From positions 101,494-132,084 of the forward strand of contig VHZZ01000876.1 of assembly GCA_009801015.1 (NCBI GenBank): a stretch of DNA of 30,591 nucleotides. Reading direction: 5' to 3'. The notes under the pieces were generated by a model that searched no databases, was not told the DNA's origin, and saw nothing but the letters and a program-made list of their open reading frames with translations. Of this stretch, positions 18,353 through 29,158 are shown piece by piece. Position 1 is the stretch's first letter. Each line of letters opens with the position of its first letter. Position numbers and translations under genes: made by a program. This DNA is from Silene noctiflora (Eukaryota > Streptophyta > Magnoliopsida > Caryophyllales > Caryophyllaceae).

Positions 18353-21300
18353 TTACTCAGCTTCAACCGTGCCACCTTCTGATGGCCCATCATTGGGTTT
18401 GTTACTCATTCCTACAACGGCCAAGCTTTGCAGTTCAGTTTTAGCCTCGCCATTCTGGCCTTCAGCTTCAGTTGACTTATCCGGTCCTTGACTTTGCAAA
18501 TACAGGTCATTTGACCCAAATCCAGCTTCTGGTAAAGGAGCTGATCCGGGTTCTTGGGACTGAGTGAGCAGATAAGGAATTAACTGAGATAGAAGGGTCT
18601 GCGCATCATGAATGCCATGTTGGTTCAAAAGTTGTGTCACAGCAGCCTGCGCAGCTTCAGGATCTCGAAGGTTTTGTTGAGCGAGCAACATTGAAGCGAG
18701 GGCTTGAGCATCCTGGGGAACTGGCTGATGGGTTTGATCAGTGATTGGGATTGGCGGGGGTAGATTCGGGATTGTTGGGTATAAAGCCTCAACACCTTCC
18801 CCTAACGCTTCCTTGTGACTTTGGTAGCGCTTTAGAATGGAAAGGTGTTTTTTCCCAGCCACATGACTTTCATAAATAACCTGAGACTCACATTTCACAT
18901 TGCACAACTCACATAATATAGGAACCATTTGTTGGGGCTTCAGCATGTCACCTACACGAGCCCGCTTTCCACCACGACCCCCTTTCATCTTTCTCTTTAA
19001 ACCACCCCTACCACCTGAAAAATCCGGTCTAACAGTCTCTTCAGATGGTTGTGCCATAGAAAGTACACTTTTTTCCATCATATCCAACTTTGGTGCTCCT
19101 TCGGGCTCTGGTTGGACAATGGAGACTTGGTTCGTCACCATGATTGGTTTGCTCGTGTTCTTCAACTCTTCAAACACCTTGACGTTTCGCATATGTTTCT
19201 TCCCATTCTTGTGGTTTTCAAGTATTTCAAGAGTATTACAATCAACCCGACAAATCTCGCACCATGCCATCTGAGGTGGTGGCTTGCTGGGAGCAGGAGC
19301 AGCAGCCTGAGGGGTGACACCACGGCCACCTCTTCCTCTTCCACGGCCACGTCCTCTGCCTCTCGTTGACCGACCACCTTGACTGACTTGACCACCATAC
19401 ACAGGTTGACCAGGCTGCAAAAGAGCATATAACAAAAGAAGCTATGAAAAAAGGAACTTCAAACAGAAAAAACACCCATATAGAATAAACTATGATATGT
19501 GAAACACCAGCTAGGTTGGGATTCAAGAAGCACAGCTCAGTGTTTGGAAGCTGACTAACTGGAGTTACTTTCCAGAGCTGTTGACAACAATTTAAACTCC
19601 AGATAGTTGTACTCCCAAACAGAATATTCTAGCCTTTTTCCGCAACCTACAACCATGTTCAACCATATAGATGTTTTCACATAACATAATCTTCCGATCA
19701 CAATTCAAATCTTGACTTTCATGATCAATACCTTTGACAATGAAATAAGACAAGCGTCAAAAATAAGGTAGTACTCAAACGTAGCATGGGTCTTCTCATG
19801 CTATACATTTAGGTCTTCATAGATGGCAGCTGTAGTGTGTCTGTGTGATATATTTCCACCTGTAAACTACAATAAACAACTTCAGTAATGACATCTGGGT
19901 TCTCTTTGGAACTGACATGCCCTTTGTTTGGATCAATCGATTTGGAGGGAAAGGAAAGGGGATAATCCCTTCTTCGGGTAGTTAGTTGTGTACTTGTGTT
20001 GGAGGAAATGGAGGGATCCATCAACTTCCACATGAGTTGATTTCGATGGAAAATATGATGCTCCATCTCCCATTCCCTCTGTCCCCCTCCCTTTCCCTCC
20101 CCTCCTCTACCCTCCTATTATTGTATCCAAACAAACCCACACTGTCAACTGCAGCATTTGTTCGCGCTCAACTATGCATGAAGAAAACAGACTAACAGGC
20201 CTCTAAACAAAAGTTGCCTGAAGACAAGCTAGAAGAGAAGATGAAGAAGGATTTTGGATTTTGATAGATGGATACCACACATAAACATAAAGGAACACAT
20301 GTCTACACTTGACACGGCTGAAACCAAGGAAAAATATATAAATTGGCATACTTCATACATGGTCCAAGTGACTATCTAACCGCTGTAGTCACATGACATC
20401 TAAACCTAAATTGAAGTGAAGAAACGCCGACATCTTGCACTGGCACAATTTGATAGAAGAATATGAAAAGCCTACTTTACCATTAAAAAAAAAAAAAAAA
20501 AAGGTGCCCTCTAATACCAAGCCTATTTGTCAATGTCTTCCTCCTGAGCTGTCAGACCATTGCAAGAGGCTAGGGTAGGATCCAGGTGACTACGGACACT
20601 CTAAGTGTAACTAGATGATACACTGATCCACAATGTGCTGAGGGTGGCGAAAACACAAAGCCTGGTTTCACTTACCTTATTTGGCTCAAAAATTGCAATC
20701 CAGCCTACTACAAGCTAAGAGTTGTGCATAGAAAACTTAGCAGCACTTAGGTTTAAGAACACTCTATTCATTCACTTATTGTTCGAAGACGCCATCAAAT
20801 TGTCCACAAAATGTATTCATTTAACCTATATAAAGCTAACAGTCGAACCCTTTACATATTCTTTCCTCCAACCACTGACATTTTCTTGAAAGACACTCGA
20901 AATATTTTATTTCAAAGACAAGAAACCGTAAACATTCTGGAATCAAACCAAGAAAAAACTACCATATGACCATATCCCCTAAATCCAAACAGGATACCTA
21001 ATTCCAAGTTGCTAATCACAAATATCTTATCTCAACAACTCGGTACTAAAACTCAGTACCACCTGGTTGCACTATCTCATCTCCCTAATCTAAACGCCTG
21101 AAATACATTAAAACTAGTCCCCATTATAACCCACATTCATATTTCTGTGAACAAATTACACCCTTTCGAAACTCCAAATTAACAAGTTTCACAACACAAC
21201 CATTAAAGGGCTTTCTTACTATGTACCCCTGTATTTTTTTCAAATACTACTATATACCCTCGGTTTTTCAGAGTTACACATGGTACATTGGTACCCCTAA

Positions 21301-21988
21301 ACTCTATGTCAAGTTCTAACCTAAATGCTCAAATTTTTCAACAAGCAAGCTTTCACGACAAAATTTAACCGTTAAAAGAACCATTATTATGATACTTAAT
21401 TTTGGAACTAATCGCTAAGGTTAGGGGTATATAAGATGATTTCAAAAACCGAAGGCATATGATAGAATCCGAAAAACACAGGGGTACACCGTAGAAAAAC
21501 CCTTCATTACACCACCTCAATAAATCAACAGCAAATTATACAATCACAAATCTACCACAAATTTGAATAGAACAATAAAACAAACATAAAACGCAAAAGT
21601 TAAATCAAAATTTTCAAAAGAAAAAAAAACCTGATAATAGGGCTGAGATTGAGGAGCTGGATAATAATAATTCTGGGAATTGGGGACCTGGGTTTGTTGA
21701 GGATCAACAGAAAGAGGAACCCCAGGTGGGTGAATTGAATTAGGATCATAGGAAGTAGAATAATCAGGGTAATAATATGCAGAAGAAGCATAAGTTGTTG
21801 AAGAATTGGGGTTACTATAATCTAGGTTATTTTGATTATCATATTGTTGTTGAGGGTATGTTGCATAGTATGATTGTGGATCATATGATTGAATTTGGGA
21901 AGATGAATAATAATCATATGATTGTGAGGTTGGATTTGTTGTTGTGGTGTTNTTGTTGTTGTTGTTGTTGTTGTTGTTGTGCTTCCAT
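18353..21988 (-). CDS. Matrin/U1-type zinc-finger protein with N-terminal Q/N/Y-rich domain
   Basis: Two coding exons: 21631-21988 and 18353-19414, joined by TATCAG|GT and TTGCAG|CC at codon phase 0. The product is about 472 residues if the ambiguous base at 21952 is ignored. Order: a glutamine run; a Ser/Tyr/Gln/Asn-rich prion-like segment (SYDYYSSSQ, YYATYPQQQY); an RGRGRG box; a first zinc finger (CEIC-x12-HKNGKKH, about residue 169); an RGG/KRK basic stretch resembling a nuclear signal; a second finger (CELC-x12-HVAGKKH, about residue 285); and a Gln/Ala-rich C-terminus ending GGTVEAE. CxxC-x12-H-x5-H spacing is that of the U1-C/matrin class, which binds RNA or acts in splicing complexes, so a nuclear RNA-binding role is inferred. 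The start at 21988 (MEAQQQ, good CAACCATGG context) is preferred. The only ATG in frame as printed is at 22059, giving an unlikely N-terminus. The 2.2-kb intron carries two MITEs. Confidence 0.82.
19920..20138. mobile_element. Tourist-like MITE in the zinc-finger gene intron
   Basis: CCCTTTGTTTGGAT on the left faces ATCCAAACAAACCC on the right. Between them is a purine-rich left arm (GGAGGGAAAGGAAAGGGG) and a pyrimidine-rich right arm. It resembles the elements at 7210 and 16215, but is older or imperfect: no exact 3-bp target duplication is visible. Confidence 0.6.
20484..20501. repeat. Poly-A tract
   Basis: About 18 adenines inside the intron of the zinc-finger gene. Confidence 0.8.
21208..21502. 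mobile_element. Inverted-repeat MITE, possibly MULE-derived
   Basis: The left end GGGCTTTCTTACTATGTACC is mirrored on the right by GGTACACCGTAGAAAAACCC. Pairing includes the shared GTACCCCTGT word. Flanking 9-mers ACCATTAAA and TTCATTACA match at six positions, a weak Mutator-like target duplication. It lies in the zinc-finger gene intron about 130 bases from exon 1. Confidence 0.6.
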
Positions 21989-22059
21989 GGTTGCCAGACT
22001 TGCCACACTTGTCTTTTGATGGAATTGGAGATTGTGAATTTGTAATTTTCAATGAACAA

Positions 22060-22747
22060 GTTTCCTAGTGCTTTTGAGGGGGTCTACTAGGGCTCCAATA
22101 GGATGACGGGCTAATTTTTCAGACCCTAAACTACCGTCTCGTCAAATTAACTCGAGTTCAATTTTCACACCCTAAAATGGTTTATATTACCGTCTCACTG
22201 AATTGACCCAGGCTCGAGCTCGGATGGGCATGAGATTGGTTCGTCTGTCCGAGTTCATGGTCATCTCGGAGCTCATCGATTTGTGTGATTTTGTTTTGAG
22301 TTCGACTTTGACCGAACTGGTTTTAAGGATTCGTTGAACGAGATCATTTTCTTGGGGAAATCCTACATTATTTTTCTCGAGTTTTTTAAAGTTATAATCC
22401 TCCTTTTTTTTATATATATATATATTCTACATTTTGTCACTAAACTTCGTACTTGTTCCTCCATGAACTCCGTCGACTTTATCTCTCCTCAACCGTACTT
22501 CGATCTGACTCATTAATCTTATATTAAGCTACTATTAAAAACCTTCATTATCAACCATTAAATCATGATGGAGGTTTTCATAAATTGTTTGTTAGATTTG
22601 TATGCTATTGGGTGGATTGATGAGTAATTCAACGGGTTTATAGGTAAATGAGAAATTGGAATAGAAAAGAGTCGGTTTAACATAACAACTAACAAGCTAA
22701 GTTAGCGAAGACACTTAATAAGTTAACGATATAGACCAATGTATAGA
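22060..22747. other. Upstream region of the zinc-finger gene
   Basis: Promoter side of the minus-strand zinc-finger gene. It contains two ACCGTCTC words (22133, 22191) and a TA dinucleotide run at about 22412-22425. No coding sequence or clear TATA box can be assigned. Confidence 0.4.
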
Positions 22748-22755
22748 GTTTAAGG

Positions 22756-22960
22756 TAGAGGTGATCAAATGCGGTATCGGGCCGGATATCGGCCGAACTC
22801 ACGTTTATTTTTTAGGCCACGGACATGCTGGTTAGCGGGTTTGAGACAAATTAGTGGAATGGACCTTTGCAATTTTCTTAAAATGTCTTGTCCGTACCCT
22901 CTTCTTTGGCGGGTGGGATGAGTCGGATTCAATGAACGGGATTACCCATAAACAACTCTA
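22756..22960. mobile_element. hAT-type MITE with 8-bp target duplication
   Basis: The element starts TAGAGGTGATCAAATG and ends CATAAACAACTCTA, an imperfect terminal inverted repeat of the hAT style. Flanking octamers GTTTAAGG (22748-22755) and GTTCAAGG (22961-22968) agree at seven of eight positions. It is 205 bp with no coding capacity, and shares GCGGG-rich subterminal words with the larger element at 6969. Confidence 0.72.
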
Positions 22961-22968
22961 GTTCAAGG

Positions 22969-23501
22969 TTACAACGTAGAATTTTAAAAAACTAGAAGTA
23001 TAACATAAAAAAACATAAAAACTCGAGAATACAACCTAGAATTTTATACCGGGATTACACAATTTTAACTCTCAAAATATATTTATAGGTCGGATAGTTT
23101 AAATCGGTGAGTTTTGTCACTTTGATTATTAGACTTGTCAAATTCCGACCACACGAATTTTCTCCAGGGTTAAGACCCAAAATTTTTAACCCACGGTCTA
23201 TTCGACCGGAACCAGATAATTACTGGAGTTATGGCTGGTATGTTGACACTCAAGTACTATATGAGATGGCTTTGTTCTTTTCAGCTGAAAGGGGCTGAAC
23301 TGAATGAAGTTAAACTGAGCCGAATAAAAATAGAGTAAACGTTGATTAGTAAACAAATGAGCTAAATTGAGCTGAGATATACTGAACATAATAGAATTGA
23401 CCGAAAATAAAATAAACTGAAATTAAGGTAAAAAGAACAGCCGAAATTGAAAACAAAGTCAAAATCATCCGTCCACCAACTTGAGTCTTTTGACTATAGT
23501 A
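22969..23501. other. Intergenic, degenerate CTGAA-type simple repeat
   Basis: From about 23285 to 23450 the sequence is built from eroded words such as GAACTGAA, GAGCTAAATTGAGCTGAG and AAACTGAAATTA. This looks like a decayed pentamer-type satellite. No gene. Confidence 0.5.
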
Positions 23502-23828
23502 CTAGTCTAAATCTCGTGCAAATACACGACATTTTAGATATAAATATTAGAAAATTTGACAATTACTTAAACTAACGCAGTTTACCTCAATTTTGAAAAG
23601 GGTAGAAAATTTGCATAGATATTTTATTAGCCTATTTATGTAAATGTTAAACCATGATTGATGTTATAAAATAAATTAGGAGATGAATATTGTTTAATAG
23701 TAGTAAGTAAATATAGATAGTGAACACAAATTAATTAGGAAATAAATATTATCCAAAAGGAAATCACTTAGGCGGGAAATTTAAGCGGGAGAATTTGGAG
23801 ATGTGTTAATCTTTTAGTTTATAGGGGA
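23502..23828 (-). mobile_element. Short complete non-autonomous Helitron
   Basis: On the minus strand it begins A|TCCCCTATAAACTAAAAG (TC at 23828-23827). It ends with the hairpin TCGTG-TATTTG-CACGA, then GATTTAGACTAG, with CTAG at 23505-23502 and a host T next. All canonical Helitron termini are present at 327 bp, with no coding capacity. It lies about 100 bases upstream of the SEC61 beta TATA-like box. Confidence 0.75.
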
Positions 23829-23927
23829 TTCTCCGAAAGCACATATTAGAACACCACATCCTACATGGCACAATATTACTGGTTGAAGCTATGTGTATTC
23901 CGCGTCACACCCTGGAATCTCTTCCTC

Positions 23928-23937
23928 TTTAAATATC
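23928..23937 (+). promoter_or_regulatory. Candidate TATA box of SEC61 beta
   Basis: TTTAAATATC lies about 110 bases before the 5' UTR splice donor and downstream of the Helitron, a reasonable place for a core promoter. No transcript evidence is available. Confidence 0.35.
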
Positions 23938-24045
23938 TCACTTGTAAAAATTGTGGAAAAATAAATTAAATTTGCGACAATATTTTTCCCCAAATTTTAA
24001 TCTCCAACGTTGATTTCTCTCAAATCTCATCAACCAAAAATTCAG

Positions 24046-25867
24046 GTCCAGTTTTTCTTCTATCTCATTTGATTTTCTAGGGTTTTGATCTGCATGCATT
24101 CAATTCCGATTTTTCACACGTTTGATCTGATTTGCATGAATTATCTGTAAATTGTTTATTCAGATCTGATAAAAAAATGTTTTGAATTTGTTAAAATATC
24201 TGAATTGTGTTTGTTTGATCCGTAAAGCTGTTGTTTGTATCGTAGATCTTGCGTGATTGTGTGATTTTGTCTTTTAATCTAGTATAATTAGCGGTTTTTG
24301 AGATGATCAGTAGATCAATTACTGGAGTATTGATTGATTGATTGATGTTATAGTTTTCGATTGAACTAGATTTTAGGTTTACGGCCGAATTTGCGAAGTT
24401 GATTTTGATTGAAATTATGTGAATCGTACAAAGTAGTGATGTAATATTAAAAGTAACATATTTACAATCGCAACATTAGCATTCTAGTTTAATGAATGAT
24501 TGATTACTCGAGATGTATGCTTTAAGGCTCCTTCAATTAGCTTAATTAGGGACTTAGGGCTGTTGTAAGATGTATATTTAAGATACGAGCAGCCAGAAAA
24601 CGCGAAAAGAACTTTATTGAGCCTGGTTGGGGACTTGAGCTGTTGTAGGATGTTGTAAGAACTTTGTTAATGTTGCCGGAAAAAGCGAAAAGAACTTTTT
24701 AGAGCTTGGTTGGGGACCTGGGCTGTTGTAGGATGTTTGAAGAACTTTATTAATGTTGTTGTCAATGCTAGTTTTTAAAAGTTAGCACGAGTTTAGTGAA
24801 CACGGGAATAATGTCATTAGTATCCCTACATTAGGATCACTTTATAATGGGTTATGGTACTAATTCAATACGGTTTTGAAACATTGTTTGAAGGTTTTGT
24901 TCATTGATTAGTCTGATGGTGCCTAGATCATGGTTTCAGCTCTTCATTGTACGAGAAATTCTAGTGGTGTAGTCTGGTAATCCATTAATACAATTCCTGA
25001 TGTTCGTAGAGAAACACCCTTTTCGTGGATGATTATGGCATTATTGGCATTTACGTAGTGTGCTGTGTTTTCGATTTGAAAACTATGAAGTACTAGTTGA
25101 TAGTTGAAGGATACTGTAGGAATTTGGCACTTGAAACGTAAGCAGACTGAAGGAGCAGACTGAAGGAGACATGCTCTTATGACGCGTCATTATAAATAAT
25201 ATGGCATTAATGCTTTTGTATGTTATACTCCGTGACTGTTAGTTTGGGGATCAAATACCTGCCTTGACCTATTCCGGATTGCATTCTAAACTTTTTATTA
25301 TGTACTTAGAGCTTTGCAGACATGGTAGTCTAGAAAGGTAATTGCGGGTAGTCACATACTCAAACTCTTATGCACTTGATCAACTTATATGCATGTGCAT
25401 TTAACATGTTAAATGACTTCTACCAATATATAAGACTTAAGTTATAATGTGCCATTGGTTTCATAAGTTTAAAAAAAACAGTAAATTTGCTGATTTTATG
25501 TGTTTGTGAATTATTTCTAGTGTACTTTTTCCTTCAAACATGCAGTACTTGTGTGTCTTTCTCAGATTATAGTGTCAATAAGTAAAAGAAAAGTTTTAGA
25601 CTTTGCTGATTTCATATGTAATTGTGAACTATTTATATTGTACTTGTCTGTGAACATGCAATTTTGAACCATTTATAGCCTTGTATAGATCAGTTCTAAA
25701 AACTTGAGTATTCCTGACGTACAAGACGTACTACAGTCTAATACTCCATAAGTTAATTGGCTAAAGATGTGTGACAGTCTTTTGTAAGTGTATCTAATTG
25801 GTAATCTCACAAGTATGACAGCTCATGTAAGTTAATGTGCTAAACATGTGTTATTTTCTCAATTCAG
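24046..25867 (+). other. 5' UTR intron of SEC61 beta
   Basis: The donor is ATTCAG|GTCCAG (exon ends 24045) and the acceptor TTTCTCAATTCAG|AC is two bases before the ATG. The ~1.8-kb intron is T-rich on the sense strand. It contains an 83-bp tandem duplication at about 24602-24767. Long leader introns close to the start codon often raise expression of plant housekeeping genes; that role here is inference. Confidence 0.6.
24602..24767. repeat. 83-bp tandem duplication
   Basis: Two copies start GCGAAAAGAACTTT (24602 and 24685) and share GGTTGGGGAC, CTGTTGTAGGATGTT and AACTTT(G/A)TTAATGTTG. A partial third relative (GGGACTTAGGGCTGTTGTAA) lies at 24549. Confidence 0.75.
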
Positions 25868-25869
25868 AC

Positions 25870-26109
25870 ATGGCCGGCACAGCTCCACCAAGAGGAAGTG
25901 CAGCAGCTGCTGCAAGTCTTCGCCGGAGAAGGACAGCAGGTGGAGGTGCAGCTGGAGGTGCTTCAGGGACAATGCTCCAATTTTACACAGACGATGCCCC
26001 TGGATTGAAGATTTCTCCAAATGTCGTCCTTATGATGAGCATCGGGTTTATCGCCTTTGTCGCCTTGCTTCACGTTGTTGGCAAGCTCTGGTTGGTCCAG
26101 AAGAACTGA
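25870..26109 (+). CDS. SEC61B: Protein transport protein Sec61 subunit beta
   Basis: A 79-residue tail-anchored subunit of the ER Sec61 translocon, the channel for co-translational import of secretory and membrane proteins. It begins [20 protein letters not shown], followed by a Gly/Ala-rich cytosolic linker. The family signature is [18 protein letters not shown] (residues 33-50), then one membrane segment [20 protein letters not shown] (52-71) and a short lumenal end, KLWLVQKN. Length and architecture are normal for plants (about 80 residues). The start at 25870 follows a splice acceptor by two bases. An in-frame ATG at 25837 falls inside the intron and would add residues not found in the family. 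The coding part is a single exon. The protein looks fully functional. Confidence 0.95.
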   Translation: MAGTAPPRGSAAAAASLRRRRTAGGGAAGGASGTMLQFYTDDAPGLKISPNVVLMMSIGFIAFVALLHVVGKLWLVQKN

Positions 26110-27064
26110 AGAGTTGAACTCCATGATATATGGAGGTTGACTTTTAAGTTTTAGAGTACTTTCGTAGTTTTTGTGTTGTGTATTTCACTTCTGTACTCAA
26201 AGAGTAGATTTACTCAGTTATGAAAATCGTTCTACAAGACTACAAGTTACAACCAGGGTGATATATCGACATTTTCTTGCTCCATTGTAGCTTGAATAGT
26301 TGAATCCAAGCTAAAATAGTGTGATTGTCACCTAGTCCCCTGAGATATGACTGAAAATGAGCATAAAATTTGAGGGTCTTTCAACCCACTGTTAAATCGA
26401 ATGCACTTGTGAAATTTCATATTATTGCCGGAGAGAATTTTGGTGATAACGATCCTGCTGGAATTTGCCGTACTTATAGTATGTGACGTATTATACGAGT
26501 AGAATTGCACTTCCATAGAAAGTTGTACTTCCGTAGTTGTGTATTTAGAAATGCAATGCTGTATCCTGATTTTATAACCAGTATGTGACCCTTGTATGCT
26601 GTATGCTCGTGACTCTCTTCTACAAAGGTTGAGGAATCTCCTAATATAACGAAATGCGCTACAAACAATTCCCTGAATTAAAAAAAGTGGATAATTTAGG
26701 CCGGATTAGAGGGAGTCTATTAAAAGGAAAAATAAGAATTAAAACTTAAAATAACAATCCATATTATGAGAAACGTCTCACATAAACAAAGTTAAACGAC
26801 CGTCTCACACGAGAAACAAAGTTAAACTACCGTCTCACACGAGAATTAGCGATCAACATCAACTTCAGTGACTGACAACTATCATAAAAAAAATCAGATA
26901 TTCAGTAAAACAGAAAGTAGTTAGTAGTATAGGCCGTTTTATAACCGCTGCAACAGAAAGAGTTATTTTTTCTCTCCTCCATAACAGAAGTACAGAACCT
27001 GCAAATATTCTCACAAATTCTCTCAAAAACTCAACAAATTCTTCAGAAAAAAAAAAAAACAAAG
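26110..27064. other. 3' UTR of SEC61 beta, spacer and remorin-gene promoter
   Basis: The left part is the T-rich 3' UTR of SEC61 beta. At 26768-26845 the phrase GTTAAACGACCGTCTCACAC recurs (second copy GTTAAACTACCGTCTCACAC), a tandem pair of a dispersed repeat. Before the remorin gene, TTTATAACC near 26938-26946 could serve as a TATA element, with a purine-rich leader and a 13-A run ahead of the ATG. No other gene. Confidence 0.45.
26788..26845. repeat. Tandem pair containing ACCGTCTCACACGAGA
   Basis: Two near-identical 29-bp units, each ACAAAGTTAAAC(G/T)ACCGTCTC plus ACACGAGA. Related ACCGTCTC or GGTCTCA words recur at several other places in the window. Confidence 0.7.
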
Positions 27065-29158
27065 ATGAAGATTAAGCTAAAACCCATGAAAAAAAGACCA
27101 TTAAACTCATTATCAAGCAACAGCATCGTCACTAATCTCATGATGAACAACAACAATAATCAAAATCATGATCCTAATCACAATCAAATTGATTATAATC
27201 CCAGCAAGAAATCTGCATCAAATGTGAGTGAAATTACTGATAATACAAGTAAACTGAGGATTAATGTATCAGGGACAACTTCTTCGCGTTTCGGAAATGT
27301 ATCGTCACCTACTAATAATGATCATGATTACGATTTTCCCACTGATTTTCCTCCTGATTTCGCTCGTGCTTCTGCTGAGTTTTACACTCCTACTTACCAG
27401 GTACTCTTTCTTTCTTCCTTTCTTATCACCTTTCGAAATTCCGATGGTAAAATGTAAATAAATGATCGAGACGGAGGGACGAGTCGTAAAATCTTGTGTA
27501 TGTTTCAATTTTGTGACTTCTTCAAGTCTTTCTGCATTTTGGTTCATATAGTTTGTTAGTGATGTGATTTGGACCGGGTTCGGGTTTCGATTTCTTATTT
27601 CTTCTAAAGTTTGTTCGATGATTCGTATATTGATTACTGCTAGTTTTGCGGTTTTCGACGTAGTTTCTGTAGTATATTGATTACTGCTGGTTTTTCTTTC
27701 TTTCCTTTTTCTCGTCTTTCTAAATTCCGACAGTAAAATGTAAACAAATGATCGAGACGGAGGGATGAGTCGTAAAATCTTGTGTATGTTTTGAATTTGT
27801 GAGTTCTTCAAGTTTTTCTGCATTATTTGCTTTTTGGTTCATTTAGTTTGGTATTTGGTTCGGGTTCGGTTTCTTGTTTCTTGTTTCTTGTAAAAGTTGG
27901 TTTGATGATTCGTATAAAATGATGTTACGGAGTAAATTTCGTGCTGTGTGTATTTTTTGTAGTTTATTGATTACTGTTGGTTTTGCGACTATCGACATAG
28001 TTACAATTAAGATTTTGTACATTCGACTACAGACTAGGGTAACTGGGTAATGATGTTGTTGTTCGGGTTTTTTGGAACGCTAATTGGAAAATAATGGTTA
28101 TGTAATGTAATGTGATGTGATTTAGGCTATGAAGAACTCAGCATTTTTCTCAAATAGGCAGCGTGAAAAATCCAAGCGTTTGAGTAATGCCTCAACTTTG
28201 TATGAATCGATAATTGGAAACGAGTTTGGAAATCAAAACTTGCAGAGATCAACAACATATGGGTATGATGAATCATCGAGAACATTGTTAGATGGGTTTG
28301 ATCCAGAGGTTTTAGGACTTCTGCCACCTGTTCCTGAAGATTTCGCACATGCTACTCCAGTTGACTGTGAGGTTAACGCCCGGCCTAAGCCGTTTAGGGA
28401 GTTCTTGGATGAAGTTCAGAGTCAAAAGGAAATAGCTGAGTCCGGTGCATCAAGGAAAGAGAACTACACTAATCTGCTCAGGAAGTTAGTCCCATTAACT
28501 AATTCCAGGTTCTGTGATATTTACAGTTTCTGCTGATCGATAAAATATGTTGGATGTTTGTAAAATTGGTTAGGTTGAGGATTAAGGAGGATGCAATAGA
28601 GGCATGGGAGTCGAAACAGAAGAGCAAAGTTGAAGAACAGCTTGATAAACTTGAGGTAATTGCAAGATTTGGGTACTGGATTTTGTTGTTTGTCGAGCTA
28701 CATCTTAAGTAAATAGCATTTGTAACATTGTTCGGTACTGCATTCCACTTTCCAAGCTCCGTTCAGATGATTTAGAGTTTGCTCGCAATAATAATCAGTG
28801 AGATATAATTAACTAAATGTATAGGCTAATAATACCCTTTGTTCGTATTTAACTATTTATGATCAATAGATCGTGGTCACTCATGTATGTCACTTGGAAA
28901 TAGCCTCTTTGCTTAGATAAGACAGTGACGGGTCAGAATATGTTGTATTCGATGTGCAATTGCCAGTAGAAAATTTTAAATATTTAACTGCATTTAAAGT
29001 TGTGGTGGAAGCAGAGGAGACTGGAGAAGAAACGAGCAAAAGCAGTGCAGAGAACGCACAAGAGACTCATCGAGACAGAAATGGAAGCTGAGAAGAGGAA
29101 GGCCATAGCAAGGCGTGCCGTCTTAAAGGAAATGTCTAAGCTTCAACTCAACACTTAG
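27065..29158 (+). CDS. Remorin-family protein
   Basis: Remorins are plant-specific proteins that attach to the inner plasma membrane, organise nanodomains and affect plasmodesmata and immunity. Four exons with GT-AG boundaries: 27065-27400, 28126-28508, 28574-28655 and 29015-29158. They total 945 nt, or 314 residues plus stop. The N-terminal two thirds are disordered and Asn/Ser-rich (MKIKLKPMKKRPLNSL; poly-Asn near residues 27-32), with FDPEVLGLLPPVPEDFAHAT in exon 2. The C-terminal ~75 residues match the Remorin_C coiled coil: KEDAIEAWESKQKSKVEEQL, DKLERRLEKKRAKAVQ, AEKRKAIARRAVLKEMSKL. It ends QLNT, without the C-terminal cysteine cluster often used for membrane anchoring in group 1 remorins, so it belongs to another subgroup. 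Intron 1 holds a 286-bp tandem duplication. Exon phases are consistent throughout, supporting the model. Confidence 0.78.
27401..28125. repeat. Tandem duplication in remorin intron 1
   Basis: AAATTCCGA...GTAAAATGTAAA(T/C)AAATGATC and the following GAGACGGAGGGA(C/T)GAGTCG block occur at about 27436 and again at 27722, offset 286 bases. Similarity continues through ATCTTGTGTATGTTT, TTCTTCAAG, TTTTGGTTCAT and GATGATTCGTATA. The first copy begins only about 35 bases after the splice donor. Confidence 0.75.

Noticed and set aside
25837-25869. In-frame upstream ATG for SEC61 beta
   Set aside because: It lies inside the leader intron, before the CAATTCAG acceptor, and adds residues not seen in the family.
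27305-27823. 172-residue minus-strand frame over the remorin exon 1/intron 1
   Set aside because: Antisense to a well-supported exon and to a duplicated intron; composition is low-complexity and no domain is visible.
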